Under the pieces are notes generated by a model. It did no database searches and was not told where the DNA came from. It worked only from the letters and a program-made list of their open reading frames with translations. Made by a program: the position numbers and the translations under genes. 36,629 bases of DNA from Synergistaceae bacterium (GTDB lineage Bacteria > Synergistota > Synergistia > Synergistales > Synergistaceae). Location of the stretch: the NCBI GenBank assembly GCA_031288335.1, contig JAITRO010000098.1, positions 1 to 36,629 on the forward strand. Reading direction: 5' to 3'. Positions 7,589 through 15,967 of the stretch are shown here, piece after piece (the first letter of the stretch is position 1; each line of letters begins with the position of its first letter).

Positions 7589-9190
7589 ATGTCGAAATTC
7601 ATTTTTGTGACGGGAGGCGTCGTCTCGTCTCTGGGGAAGGGCATCACGGCAGCGTCATTGGGCACTTTGCTCAAACGCAGGGGGTTTAAGGTATCCATTT
7701 TAAAGATGGATCCGTATCTGAACGTGGACGCGGGAACCATGAACCCGTTTCAGCACGGGGAGGTTTTCGTGACCGACGACGGTGCGGAGACCGACCTGGA
7801 CCTGGGCCATTACGAGCGTTTCATCGACGAACCGCTCTCGAACGACAACAGCGTGACGGCGGGCAAAATTTATCAAGAAGTTATAAGGAAGGAACGCGCC
7901 GGACGGTATAACGGCGGCACGGTGCAGGTTATCCCTCATGTCACCAACCAAATTCAGGAGAGCATCCTCCGGGCCGCCTCCGGCAACGAGGTCGTCATAG
8001 CCGAGATAGGCGGAACAGTCGGGGATATAGAGGGACTTCCGTTTCTTGAGGCTATCCGCCAGTTTACGAACCGCGCGGGACGCGCAAACGTCATGTACTG
8101 TCACGTCACGCTTATCCCCTATATTCCGGCGGCCGGGGAACTCAAGACCAAGCCGACGCAGCACAGCGTCAACGAACTGCGCCGTATAGGGATACAGCCC
8201 GACATCATAGTCTGCCGTTCGCAATATCCCCTCAATTCCGACCTCAAGGACAAGATAGCGCTGTTCTGCAGCGTCTCGACCGACAGCATATTCGAGGCCA
8301 TAGATGCCGATTCGATTTACAGCGTCCCGATAAATCTCCAGAAGCAAGGGCTTGACAGGACGGTCATACAGAGGCTGGGGTTGTCCTCATCCGGGGAAGT
8401 CGATATGGACGACTGGCACAAGTTTCTCGACATGTGCGCTCATCCCAGGGGGGAGGCGGAGATAGCGCTCGTCGGAAAGTACACGAGCATAAAGGACGCG
8501 TACATGAGCGTCAATGAGGCGATACTTCACGCCTCGATCCATAACGCCGTCAAGGTAAAACTGCGGCACATCGAAACTGAAGAGATCGAAGAGTCGAACG
8601 TCGACGACGTTTTAAAGGGCGTGCACGGCATTTTGGTGCCTGGAGGGTTCGGATCAAGAGGGATGGAGGGCAAGATATCCGCCGCCGGTTACGCCCGCGA
8701 GAACGGCATACCGTATCTGGGCCTCTGCCTGGGCCTTCAGGCCGCCATAATAGATTTTGCCAGGAACGTGGCCGGGCTCGCCCTGGCGAACAGTTCCGAG
8801 ATGGATCCCGGCACGCCCAATCCGGTGGTACACATGATGGAGGAACAGAAAAACATAAACGACATGGGAGGAACCATGAGGCTCGGGGTTTATCCATGCA
8901 AGCTCAAGGAGGGAAGCCTCGCCCACAGGGCATACGCTGCGCTCGACATTCTTGAACGTCACCGCCATCGTTACGAATTCAACAACAGTTACAGAGACAG
9001 GTTCGAGTCTCTGGGGATGAACGTGACAGGCATATACGAGAAGAAAAACCTGGCCGAGATACTGGAAATTCCGTCGCATACCTGGTTTGTAGGGGTTCAG
9101 TTCCACCCGGAATTTCTGTCGCGCCCGCTGCGGCCGCATCCCCTTTTCAGAGATTTCATCGCCGCCGCGAAAAAACGGGCGTCTTTGTGA
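7589..9190 (+). CDS. pyrG: CTP synthase
   Basis: The gene encodes a 533-residue CTP synthase, which aminates UTP to CTP with ATP and glutamine. The N-terminal synthase domain begins FVTGGVVSSLGKGITAASLG and contains KMDPYLNVDAGTMNP and HGEVFVTDDGAETDLDLGHY, which bind ATP, magnesium and UTP. The C-terminal class I glutaminase domain has GILVPGGFGSRG, the nucleophile Cys in YLGLCLGLQ (family consensus GICLGMQ) and the His-Glu pair in VGVQFHPEFLSRP. Length is normal for the family. AGGGAG lies 13 bases before ATG 7589. The enzyme is cytoplasmic and feeds nucleic acid and phospholipid (CDP-linked) synthesis. Confidence 0.98.
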   Translation: MSKFIFVTGGVVSSLGKGITAASLGTLLKRRGFKVSILKMDPYLNVDAGTMNPFQHGEVFVTDDGAETDLDLGHYERFIDEPLSNDNSVTAGKIYQEVIRKERAGRYNGGTVQVIPHVTNQIQESILRAASGNEVVIAEIGGTVGDIEGLPFLEAIRQFTNRAGRANVMYCHVTLIPYIPAAGELKTKPTQHSVNELRRIGIQPDIIVCRSQYPLNSDLKDKIALFCSVSTDSIFEAIDADSIYSVPINLQKQGLDRTVIQRLGLSSSGEVDMDDWHKFLDMCAHPRGEAEIALVGKYTSIKDAYMSVNEAILHASIHNAVKVKLRHIETEEIEESNVDDVLKGVHGILVPGGFGSRGMEGKISAAGYARENGIPYLGLCLGLQAAIIDFARNVAGLALANSSEMDPGTPNPVVHMMEEQKNINDMGGTMRLGVYPCKLKEGSLAHRAYAALDILERHRHRYEFNNSYRDRFESLGMNVTGIYEKKNLAEILEIPSHTWFVGVQFHPEFLSRPLRPHPLFRDFIAAAKKRASL

Positions 9191-9242
9191 TGTCAAATCG
9201 CAATCGAACATGGTTTTAGTGATGAGACAGGGAGGCAGACCG

Positions 9243-10298
9243 ATGAAGCGCATCGTTTTCCGCATGTTGTTTTTCTCACTGTTATTGTTTTCGTGCTGCG
9301 CATACGCGGCCGAGACGCCGACCGACGAAGGGACTCCGCAGCAGGAATCGCTTCGAAGGGTTGAAACCGTGGTTTATGGGGCGCCTTCCGCGGGAGGCAT
9401 GTTTTTGAGGCTCGCTAAGGTCGAACGCGACCTGTTCGGCATGGAGCTTCCGGGAAGCTTGACTGAACGTCAGCAGGCCCTGCTCGGTTTCATCGAGGAA
9501 GGAACCCCGACTCAGCCGTCGCTCGTGTTTAAGGTGGGGGTCGCCGAGTGGGTGACCTTGAACAAAGCAAACCCGTCGCTGCCGCTCGCCGATCGGATCT
9601 CCAACCTGGAGATCACGCTGGAAGGAGAACCGCAGGTCGGAGCGCTCTCGACGCGTCTCGAAAGGGTGTTGACACAACTGCTTCCCGGCGGCGTTTATTC
9701 CGCGCAGATGCAGATTCCGTCCGCCACGATCCTGAAAGCCAAGTTCGTCAAGACGCTGACCGTGAGCAACGTGTCGAAAGGCGATATCGTCGAGTTAAGC
9801 GTCATCGAAGATTGCGTCGTGGGGGGTGTGCTTGTCGCCGCCGCGGGGAACCGCGTGTTCGCCGAAGTGACGAAAGTAAAGAAGCCGAGAAGTTTCGGGC
9901 GCACGTCCGAGATAAGCGTCGAATTCAAAGAAGCCGAAGCCATAAACGGCAGGCGTATTCCCATCACCCTCGGCCCTCGGGCTAAAAAGGCCATGGAGAT
10001 AGATTCCGGCACGGTAGGCGCGGCGAGCGCCTCAATAGCCGGAGCGGTATTGCTTGGCCCAGTGGGACTCCTCACAGGCATTCTCGTCAAGGGGAGCGAC
10101 AAACAGATACCGGCCGGTTCCCTCGTCTATGTGGAAACCTCGGAGGACGTCTCGGCGGTGGGGTATCCCGCGGCGTCGCGGCCCACGCCCGCGGAGGGCG
10201 CGACCGGAAGCACGGCGTACGACACTTCGCAGCAGCCGTCGGATTTCGTCCCCATAGACGAGTCCGGCCAAACCCCTTCTCCCGGGGAAAATTACTGA
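9243..10298 (+). CDS. Secreted protein of unknown function with glycine-rich segment
   Basis: This 351-residue exported protein is not recognised. It begins with a signal peptide (MKRIVFRMLFFSLLLFSCC, then AYAAE). Residues about 20-150 are helical and charged, with RVETVVYGAPSAGGMFLRLA and a second similar unit (LEITLEGEPQVGALSTRLER), suggesting an internal duplication. The second half is strand-rich (SVIEDCVVGGVLVAAAGNRV) and is followed by an AGAVLLGPVGLLTGILVKG hydrophobic glycine-rich hairpin and IPAGSLVYVETSED. ATG 9243 is preferred over ATG 9210 because AGGGAGG lies about 7 bases upstream and the signal peptide then starts correctly. It sits 52 bp after pyrG and ahead of the other envelope genes, suggesting an envelope role; this is inference. 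Confidence 0.75.
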   Translation: MKRIVFRMLFFSLLLFSCCAYAAETPTDEGTPQQESLRRVETVVYGAPSAGGMFLRLAKVERDLFGMELPGSLTERQQALLGFIEEGTPTQPSLVFKVGVAEWVTLNKANPSLPLADRISNLEITLEGEPQVGALSTRLERVLTQLLPGGVYSAQMQIPSATILKAKFVKTLTVSNVSKGDIVELSVIEDCVVGGVLVAAAGNRVFAEVTKVKKPRSFGRTSEISVEFKEAEAINGRRIPITLGPRAKKAMEIDSGTVGAASASIAGAVLLGPVGLLTGILVKGSDKQIPAGSLVYVETSEDVSAVGYPAASRPTPAEGATGSTAYDTSQQPSDFVPIDESGQTPSPGENY

Positions 10299-10349
10299 TT
10301 CGGTATTGGGGCAATTGCGGTGCGATGTGCCTATAACGCCGGTGATGCG

Positions 10350-11501
10350 ATGAAATCTCCCAAAAAGCTCCGCGGCGTCTTGTTTTTGCTCGTGATCGTC
10401 TGCTTGGCCATGCACGAGGGCGTCTCTTTCGCCGATGACCGCGACGACGTGTTCAACATCCTGGACGCGTGGACCTGCGTCAGGTGGGGAGAGGACAATA
10501 TAGCGTGGATTGTCCATTATCCTGAGGAATTGGTCGAACCGTGGGTGCGCTCCGAGGCGGCGCGCTATAATATGCGCCCCGAACAGACAGACGAGATACG
10601 AAAATCGTTCAGCGATGAATTGCGCATAGGCTCCGCTACCGCCATTCTGCTTTCGGTCTACGGTTACGGCGCCGCACAGACAAATCTCGCTCCCATGGCA
10701 AAAAACATCGTCCTGATCGATTCTGCAGGTAAAAGGATCGCCCCGATTGTGTTCGAGAAAAAACTTGACAATCCCATCTCGGGGCTGATGCAAGGTTTTG
10801 TCTTTTTCCCGCTTCAACAGGATAAAAATTTCAGGATTTCCGTGAGAGGCCTGGTTCCTGACAGGGAAACAAACTTTACCTTCCAGGGTACTTCGAAACC
10901 AAGGGGCGAGATAGAGACCGCACCCGCGTCCCCGCCCGTGCCCGCCCGCGCGAAAACGCTTCCCGACGAGGAAGTGGTCGTAAAAATTCCGACCAGAAAG
11001 AACGCGCCCAACAAGCCTTCGAAGCCCGAGATAACGCCTCCGGAACTGCCGGAATTTGAGAACGACGGCGAGGTTTTTGCCCCAACGGAGCCGGCGGTGC
11101 TCCCAGCGCCAGAGCCAGAGCCGGAGCCGGAGCCGGAGCCAATGCCGGAGATTGCGGCCGCGGTTTCGCAAGAGCCCGAAAAGCCCGTCGAGGTGACGAC
11201 CGTGCCGGATACGCCTAAGGGGACGCTCGGCAATTATCTCAAAGCCTGGGCCGAAGGAGATACGGACACGATGTATTCGCTGCTTTCATCGGAGTCTCGG
11301 GGACATATTTCAAAAGAATTATTCGCAAAGGAGGTCATGTCCGGGAGCTTCCGAAACGCTCTCCGTTCCGGTTACAAGGTAAACTGGACCGGCAATGCCG
11401 CCAAGGTGACTGTGGTCAAGAGAGTGCTTTTCGTACGCACACTCGAGACCAAACAGTTGGATTTCGTCGCGGAAAACGGTAGTTGGCGTGTCGCGTGGTA
11501 A
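10350..11501 (+). CDS. Secreted two-domain protein with Pro/Glu-rich linker
   Basis: This 383-residue exported protein starts with a signal peptide (MKSPKKLRGVLFLLVIVCLA) and has two domains. The N-terminal domain (about 30-175) carries the landmarks PEELVEPWVRSEAA, DNPISGLMQGFVFFP and a following RISVRGLV strand, and resembles the secreted protein at 1478-2230. A linker of Pro-Glu repeats (PEPEPEPEPEPMPE) leads to a C-terminal domain of about 90 residues (LGNYLKAWAEGDTDTMYSLL and then SYKVNW-like strands) that looks like a small NTF2-like/DUF4878-type fold. GTG 10320 is an alternative start but would put ten extra residues before the signal peptide. The 3' end overlaps the LptC-like gene by 14 bp, so the two are probably translationally coupled. 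Function is unknown. Confidence 0.78.
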   Translation: MKSPKKLRGVLFLLVIVCLAMHEGVSFADDRDDVFNILDAWTCVRWGEDNIAWIVHYPEELVEPWVRSEAARYNMRPEQTDEIRKSFSDELRIGSATAILLSVYGYGAAQTNLAPMAKNIVLIDSAGKRIAPIVFEKKLDNPISGLMQGFVFFPLQQDKNFRISVRGLVPDRETNFTFQGTSKPRGEIETAPASPPVPARAKTLPDEEVVVKIPTRKNAPNKPSKPEITPPELPEFENDGEVFAPTEPAVLPAPEPEPEPEPEPMPEIAAAVSQEPEKPVEVTTVPDTPKGTLGNYLKAWAEGDTDTMYSLLSSESRGHISKELFAKEVMSGSFRNALRSGYKVNWTGNAAKVTVVKRVLFVRTLETKQLDFVAENGSWRVAW

Positions 11502-12021
11502 AATAGCATTCGTAGTGTTGATATTGCTGATCGTGCTCGCCGGGGTATATATGAGACGCGATCTCGCGCTGACCGGAGACGCGTTGAGGAAAAGACTGCC
11601 CCCCATAATGGTCGAACACCTGGATTTCGCCCGCAGGATAAACGGCCGGGAGTGGCGCGTCAAGGCCGAAAACGCCGAGAGCGAGGGGGATATCGTCAAG
11701 GGCACTTCGCTTGATATCAGCGTGTCGGATGTTCGCGCGAAAAAGAGCGCCGACGTGAGCGCAGCGAAGGGCGTATTTAATATAGATGCCGGCAAAATGT
11801 GGCTTTACGGCATAACTGGCGTCGTGTGTTTGAGCGATGGCAGCATCGATATAGTGGCGTCCCGCGCCGATTACGACGTGTCGGAGGACATATGGTTTTT
11901 CAGCGAGGGCATTTCCGCGAGCGACGATAAAATCCATGTGACCGGGAACATGGGCAAAGTCGACTCGACCGGCTTGATAAGTCTTGGGAAGGGAGTGTAT
12001 GCAAGTTGGAAACTCAAATGA
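11488..12021 (+). CDS. lptC: LptC-like LPS export protein
   Basis: This 177-residue protein resembles LptC, the single-span inner-membrane component of the Lpt bridge that passes lipopolysaccharide to the outer membrane. The N-terminal segment (IAFVVLILLIVLAGVYM, about 6-22) is the membrane anchor. The rest is strand-rich, with ISVSDVRAKKSADVSAAKGV, DAGKMWLYGITGVVCLSDG and SIDIVASRADYDVSEDIW, matching the beta-jellyroll of LptC/LptA-type OstA domains. GTG 11488 overlaps the previous gene by 14 bp; the LptD-like gene starts at TTG 12006 inside its 3' end. The overlap on both sides supports a single operon and the LPS-export reading. Assignment is by fold pattern and context. Confidence 0.72.
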   Translation: MSRGKIAFVVLILLIVLAGVYMRRDLALTGDALRKRLPPIMVEHLDFARRINGREWRVKAENAESEGDIVKGTSLDISVSDVRAKKSADVSAAKGVFNIDAGKMWLYGITGVVCLSDGSIDIVASRADYDVSEDIWFFSEGISASDDKIHVTGNMGKVDSTGLISLGKGVYASWKLK

Positions 12022-13682
12022 GGCCGCTCAGACGAAAATTCGTTCCGCTGTGCGTCGCTTTGTTCTTTTCGCTCTTATCTCCGGATGTTTCACGCGCCGT
12101 CGAGGACGGGGAGATACGTCTGGACGCGGATTCGATATCCTACGATGAATCCAGCGGAATGGCTGTGGCGGAGGGCAGTGCCCGAGTGACCGACGGGGAA
12201 TTGTGGGTGACGGCGCCCCGCATGGAATACAACAACTCCTCTCAGCTCCTCACCGCGTTCGCGTCGTCCGCCGAGCGCGTCGTCCTCTTCACTGAGGGGA
12301 AACGCGTGGAGGGCGACAGGCTCGACTACGACCTGGCGACGCGAAAAGGAACCATGGCGAAGCCAGGCGGCAAGGTGGATTTATATTACGTCGAGGGCAG
12401 CGCCGTCGACGTAATGCCGAGGTCGAAAGCGTCGTCGCGCCGGCAAGCAGCCGTATCGGGCGACGTAGCCGAGGAAAACGAGGATCTGGCAGCGGTGTGG
12501 AAAGACGCGGTCTGCACGACTTGCGGGCTGTCTCATCCGCATTACAGGCTCAAATCGCAAACCGTTATCGTGTACCCCGGTGATAAGATGATACTCCGCA
12601 GGGCCAAGGTTTACGCCGGGCGTTTTTTGGTCATGATCTCGCCCTTCGACATAACGATATCCCTTAGGAAGGATCGCGCCGATTATATATTTCCAAGGTT
12701 CGGCTACGACGCGGCGAAGGGCGTCGGAGTTGGAATAAGCTCCGGCGTGGGATGGCGGGACGGTTCTCTCGCTCTCGACTTCATAGGTTGGAGCGAGGGG
12801 ATTTTCGAGATGGACGCCCTGGCCGTTCATCAGATCGCGGCCGGATTATCGGTTTACGGCGGGATGCGCAGGGAGTACGACAGGGATTTTAACGAAACCG
12901 AATGGCGTCCCAGATGGGGGGCTTCTTACGCGTGGAAGGGCTGGACTCTCTCCGCGGGATGGACCAAACGCGAACTATTGTCCGTGGAGCGTCGCGCCGG
13001 TGAGATCTCGCGATATGAGCTGGAGAGAAAGCCTGAAATAAGTCTATCCAGTCCATGGTTCGACGAAAAAGTCGCCGGAAGCCGTTTCAGGATATTCGCT
13101 CTATGGGGCAGTTACAAGGATACGCGATGGAGTGAGTCCGATTCGTACGGCCGCACCGGCTTCGGCTTCCAGATTACGGGCGAGCCGCGGGCGAGGGAAG
13201 GTTTCATTCCTTTTTACAACGCCACTTATCAGCATTTTATGTACGACGACGACATTTTCGACTCTCAGAAGGTGCTCGACGCGAAAGTGGGTTTGCTGTG
13301 GCAAAGCGGCAATTTCGACTTCAGCACGGCCTACCAAAAACAGTGGGTATGGGGCAAGTCTCCGCTCAGCTGGGACAATTACGCCGAGCGCGACGAGCTG
13401 CATCAGGAAATAGAATTTCGCGTCCCGACGAAAAACCCTGACTATTCGTGGAAACTCGCCCTGCGGGCCGCCTATGACATCGCGGACGAAGAGCTGGCCG
13501 AGATGGTGTACAAGGTGAGTTACCAGCACCATTGCCTGGTTTGGGACGCGGTGTTCAGGGACGACGTGAGGAGCGGCGACGACTGGATGGGTCTGCGTCT
13601 GTCAATAAAAGACATTCCTCACGGAAATATTCGCCTGTTCGGAGACAGCAATAACGATCTGTCCGACCCCTTCGCGCACTGA
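12006..13682 (+). CDS. lptD: LptD/OstA-like outer-membrane protein
   Basis: This 558-residue exported protein resembles LptD, the outer-membrane translocon that inserts lipopolysaccharide. After a signal peptide (about 1-31) comes an OstA/LptA-like domain (IRLDADSISYDESSGMAVAE, and then DRLDYDLATRKGTMAKPGG), then VCTTCGLSHPHYRLKSQTV, the N-terminal Cys pair and segment typical of LptD. The remainder alternates aromatic-rich beta-strands, ending without the usual strong C-terminal Phe signature (it ends PFAH). At 558 residues it is shorter than proteobacterial LptD (about 780). TTG 12006 has GGGAG 10 bases upstream; ATG 12018 is the alternative. It is the last gene of the operon; a 70-bp gap separates it from convergent greA. 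Confidence 0.75.
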   Translation: METQMRPLRRKFVPLCVALFFSLLSPDVSRAVEDGEIRLDADSISYDESSGMAVAEGSARVTDGELWVTAPRMEYNNSSQLLTAFASSAERVVLFTEGKRVEGDRLDYDLATRKGTMAKPGGKVDLYYVEGSAVDVMPRSKASSRRQAAVSGDVAEENEDLAAVWKDAVCTTCGLSHPHYRLKSQTVIVYPGDKMILRRAKVYAGRFLVMISPFDITISLRKDRADYIFPRFGYDAAKGVGVGISSGVGWRDGSLALDFIGWSEGIFEMDALAVHQIAAGLSVYGGMRREYDRDFNETEWRPRWGASYAWKGWTLSAGWTKRELLSVERRAGEISRYELERKPEISLSSPWFDEKVAGSRFRIFALWGSYKDTRWSESDSYGRTGFGFQITGEPRAREGFIPFYNATYQHFMYDDDIFDSQKVLDAKVGLLWQSGNFDFSTAYQKQWVWGKSPLSWDNYAERDELHQEIEFRVPTKNPDYSWKLALRAAYDIADEELAEMVYKVSYQHHCLVWDAVFRDDVRSGDDWMGLRLSIKDIPHGNIRLFGDSNNDLSDPFAH

Positions 13683-13752
13683 GCCGAAGGGGGGGCTTAT
13701 AAATCCCGAGGGGTTATATTTGCGTTCGGGTCTGTTCAAACAGTGACGTTTT

Positions 13753-14250
13753 CTACCGGGGCGCGGTTATGGCCACTATTTTTAGACGCCTTATGTTTTT
13801 GGGGGTGCGAACGCTCACTTCATCTCCTGTCAATTTGCCGACGAGAGCTTTTCCTACCGGGCTCGATACTGAGATTTTGTTTTCGGCGGGATTCGATTCC
13901 TCCGTGCCAACCAGCATGTAAGAATATGTCGCGTTGTCGTCGAGGTCCTGTATTTCCACTGTGGTGCCGAGGTTTGCGTGGCTGGTGTCGATGTCGTCGA
14001 CGTCTACTACTTTGGCTTTGTTGAGTTTGTATTCGAGCCTGCTTATGCGGCCTTCCAGCTTTTCCTGTTCTTCCTTGGCGGCGTGATACTCCGCGTTTTC
14101 GCTCAAATCCCCGAAGGCGCGGGCTTCCTCCAATTTTCGCGCTACTTCGAGCCTTTTATCGGTTCTCAAAAGGGTCAATTCGTTCTTGAGTTTTTCGTAA
14201 CCGCCGCGAGTCATTATCTCGACGTCGGAATTATTTTTTTGTACCGCCAT
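13753..14250 (-). CDS. greA: Transcription elongation factor GreA
   Basis: This 165-residue protein is GreA, which rescues backtracked RNA polymerase by stimulating cleavage of the transcript 3' end. The N-terminal coiled coil begins at MTRGGYEKLKNELTLL and contains the loop FGDLSENAEYHAAKEEQ with the acidic tip residues D48 and E51. The C-terminal FKBP-like domain has VGTEESNPAENKISVSSPVG and KALVGKLTGDEVSV. Both domains are complete and the length is typical (about 158). The gene faces the LptD-like gene across a 70-bp gap. Upstream of its ATG lies the 322-bp gap containing repeat B copy 2. Confidence 0.97.
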   Translation of the reverse strand: MAVQKNNSDVEIMTRGGYEKLKNELTLLRTDKRLEVARKLEEARAFGDLSENAEYHAAKEEQEKLEGRISRLEYKLNKAKVVDVDDIDTSHANLGTTVEIQDLDDNATYSYMLVGTEESNPAENKISVSSPVGKALVGKLTGDEVSVRTPKNIRRLKIVAITAPR

Positions 14251-14288
14251 AATCCTAACACCTGACCTCTTGCCGACTGATTTTATAC

Positions 14289-14365
14289 CAATTTGAAATC
14301 AAAGGCCTTATGGGTGAAGCGTAAAAAACTCCTATGGTTGTTCAGCCATAATAAAAATAGCCCGT
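14289..14365 (+). repeat. Dispersed repeat, family B copy 2
   Basis: This 77-base element aligns with 4681-4759. The first 37 bases are nearly identical (CAATTTGAAATCAAAGGCCT, then GGGTGAAGCGTAAAA), after which GGTTGTTCAGC and AAAAATAGCCCGT align with small changes. It lies upstream of greA, read in the opposite direction to greA. Both known copies are next to transcription-factor genes (rho, greA), which may be chance. Confidence 0.75.
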
Positions 14366-14572
14366 TAACAACGAATTGGCGTTCACATAACTAACGACCT
14401 TTCGACCTCCATATTTTAACAGAAGCGAGGTGTTACAGCAACGATTTTAGTATCTTACGGCAGGGCAAACGCATCAGCTTATGGTTACAGTAACTGCCGG
14501 GGTGGTGTCTCACTACTCACTATGCGGGTTCAACGGACCAATAGATCCACACGTCCGCGCCCCAGCGCGTAT
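14366..14572. other. Intergenic gap with no recognised feature
   Basis: Together with repeat B copy 2 this makes up the gap between greA and the MOSC-ATPase gene (both read leftward). Short open frames exist but carry no family signal or Shine-Dalgarno support. I see no terminator with a T-run and no tRNA. A promoter for greA is expected nearer its start, but no convincing -35/-10 pair was found. Confidence 0.4.
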
Positions 14573-15967
14573 TCACGCTCGATACTCCCGTTGCACGCGC
14601 TCTTCATGCAGCTTGTCGGCAAGCTGGTCGAGATGTGCCGCTCTCTCCAGTATCAACGCTTCCGTCGCCTGTTCTATTATATTGAGCGTGATGGGGTTGT
14701 TCCTGTCGCGGGTCTCCGGCATTTCCGCCGCCTGGCGGGCCAGAGCGTTGACCAGCCAGGGCTGCCCGTGAGTTAAATCCCAAACAGCCTGGTAAGTGTC
14801 TTCTTCGAATATCTGTCCCGTCGCTTCGGAGTGCTGCTCGTACAGCTCTTGAATCTCATCCCGAGAAAAATCTCCAAGGCGCAGCGACTCTGCCTTGATG
14901 TTGAAACAGCTGTCGCCCGTGACGATTGCCCCGTCGAACATGTGGATGCGGTAATCTCGAACGTCACGCACTCCGCAGAGCACTACGGACATTGGAAAAG
15001 CCCGCGGGCGGCTTTCATAGCCGGAACGAAGCTGGCGCAGGACAGATGTCAGCGTGTCTCCTATCAACGCGTCGATCTCATCGATGAAAAGCACTAGAGG
15101 TTGGGCGTTTTTTTGACAGAACGCGTTCAAAAATGACGACAGAGCCTTATGCGCGCCGGCGTTTGCCAAAAGCGCCGGAAACTCTTTCAGGGGCTCCGCA
15201 TTGCCCAAAAATCTTTCTATTTTTTCGCCCAATTCCATAAGGATTGCCCTCATGCCGGCTTCCACGTCATTGCGCGCCGTTTGGGCGGATTCGACGTTCG
15301 TGTAGACGCAATGATACTGGCCTTCTTCATTGATTTTTCTCGTCATAGCCAGAAGTGAGGTCGTTTTCCCCGTCTGGCGTGGCGCGTGAAGCACGAAATA
15401 CTGCTTTTGGCGGATCAATCGGCTGACTTTGTCATAGTTGATCCGCCGCAGAGGGTCGAGCATATAGTGGTCTTCGGGAACATTCGGCCCGGCTATGTTG
15501 AAAAACTTCTCGGGGAGCTGTGATTTTGCCGCGCTCTCGTGTGTCATTATGCTGTCTCCGATTTTGACGCTGCCGCCTCGGAGCACGCGGCAGAAAATCC
15601 CCTTTTTGGGCATGATGCAATCGCCTGAGAGTTTGAAAACCTCGCACTTGGAATGACATTCCTTCCCTATCTGACTCACTTCGAGAAAACATTCACCGAT
15701 TTCGAGCCTGTCGCCGATCGACAGGGACGCCAAATCAAGCCCCTCCGTAGTGATGTTTTCGGCAAAACTGCCGGGCACGAGGTCCGGCAGTTTTGCCTTC
15801 ATCGATTCGATATCCTCGGTCGCTATCAAGCTGATTTGCCTGTGCGCAAATCCCCCGTGGGCATCGCCCTCGATGCCGTATTCTTCCAGCAGGCGCGCCG
15901 AGCCGACGTTTTGCTTTACAGTGCCTTTTTCCTTGGACGTGCAGACGGCGGCGACACGCCCGGGCAT
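14573..15967 (-). CDS. MOSC domain fused to AAA-like P-loop ATPase
   Basis: This 464-residue protein joins two domains in one frame. Residues 1-140 are a MOSC domain: GDAHGG near 34, SFAENITTEGLDL near 67, GKECHSKC (C104, C108), SGDCIMPKKGIFCRVLRGG (C117, C126). MOSC domains are linked to sulfur transfer and molybdenum-cofactor chemistry. Residues 152-464 are a P-loop ATPase of an AAA-like family: FFNIAGPNVPEDHYML, Walker A APRQTGKTT (195-203) and Walker B LVLFIDEIDA (291-300). Met141 at the join is preceded by GGAG at 15559-15556, so a separate ATPase could start there. ATG 15967 overlaps the iscU stop by one base (TAATG), so coupling with iscS-iscU is likely. The domain pairing is not one I know as standard; function is unassigned. 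Confidence 0.85.
   Translation of the reverse strand: MPGRVAAVCTSKEKGTVKQNVGSARLLEEYGIEGDAHGGFAHRQISLIATEDIESMKAKLPDLVPGSFAENITTEGLDLASLSIGDRLEIGECFLEVSQIGKECHSKCEVFKLSGDCIMPKKGIFCRVLRGGSVKIGDSIMTHESAAKSQLPEKFFNIAGPNVPEDHYMLDPLRRINYDKVSRLIRQKQYFVLHAPRQTGKTTSLLAMTRKINEEGQYHCVYTNVESAQTARNDVEAGMRAILMELGEKIERFLGNAEPLKEFPALLANAGAHKALSSFLNAFCQKNAQPLVLFIDEIDALIGDTLTSVLRQLRSGYESRPRAFPMSVVLCGVRDVRDYRIHMFDGAIVTGDSCFNIKAESLRLGDFSRDEIQELYEQHSEATGQIFEEDTYQAVWDLTHGQPWLVNALARQAAEMPETRDRNNPITLNIIEQATEALILERAAHLDQLADKLHEERVQREYRA

Noticed and set aside
10032-11171. Long minus-strand open frame opposite the secreted protein.
   Set aside because: Arginine- and leucine-rich shadow of GC-rich codons in the + strand gene, with no recognisable domain.
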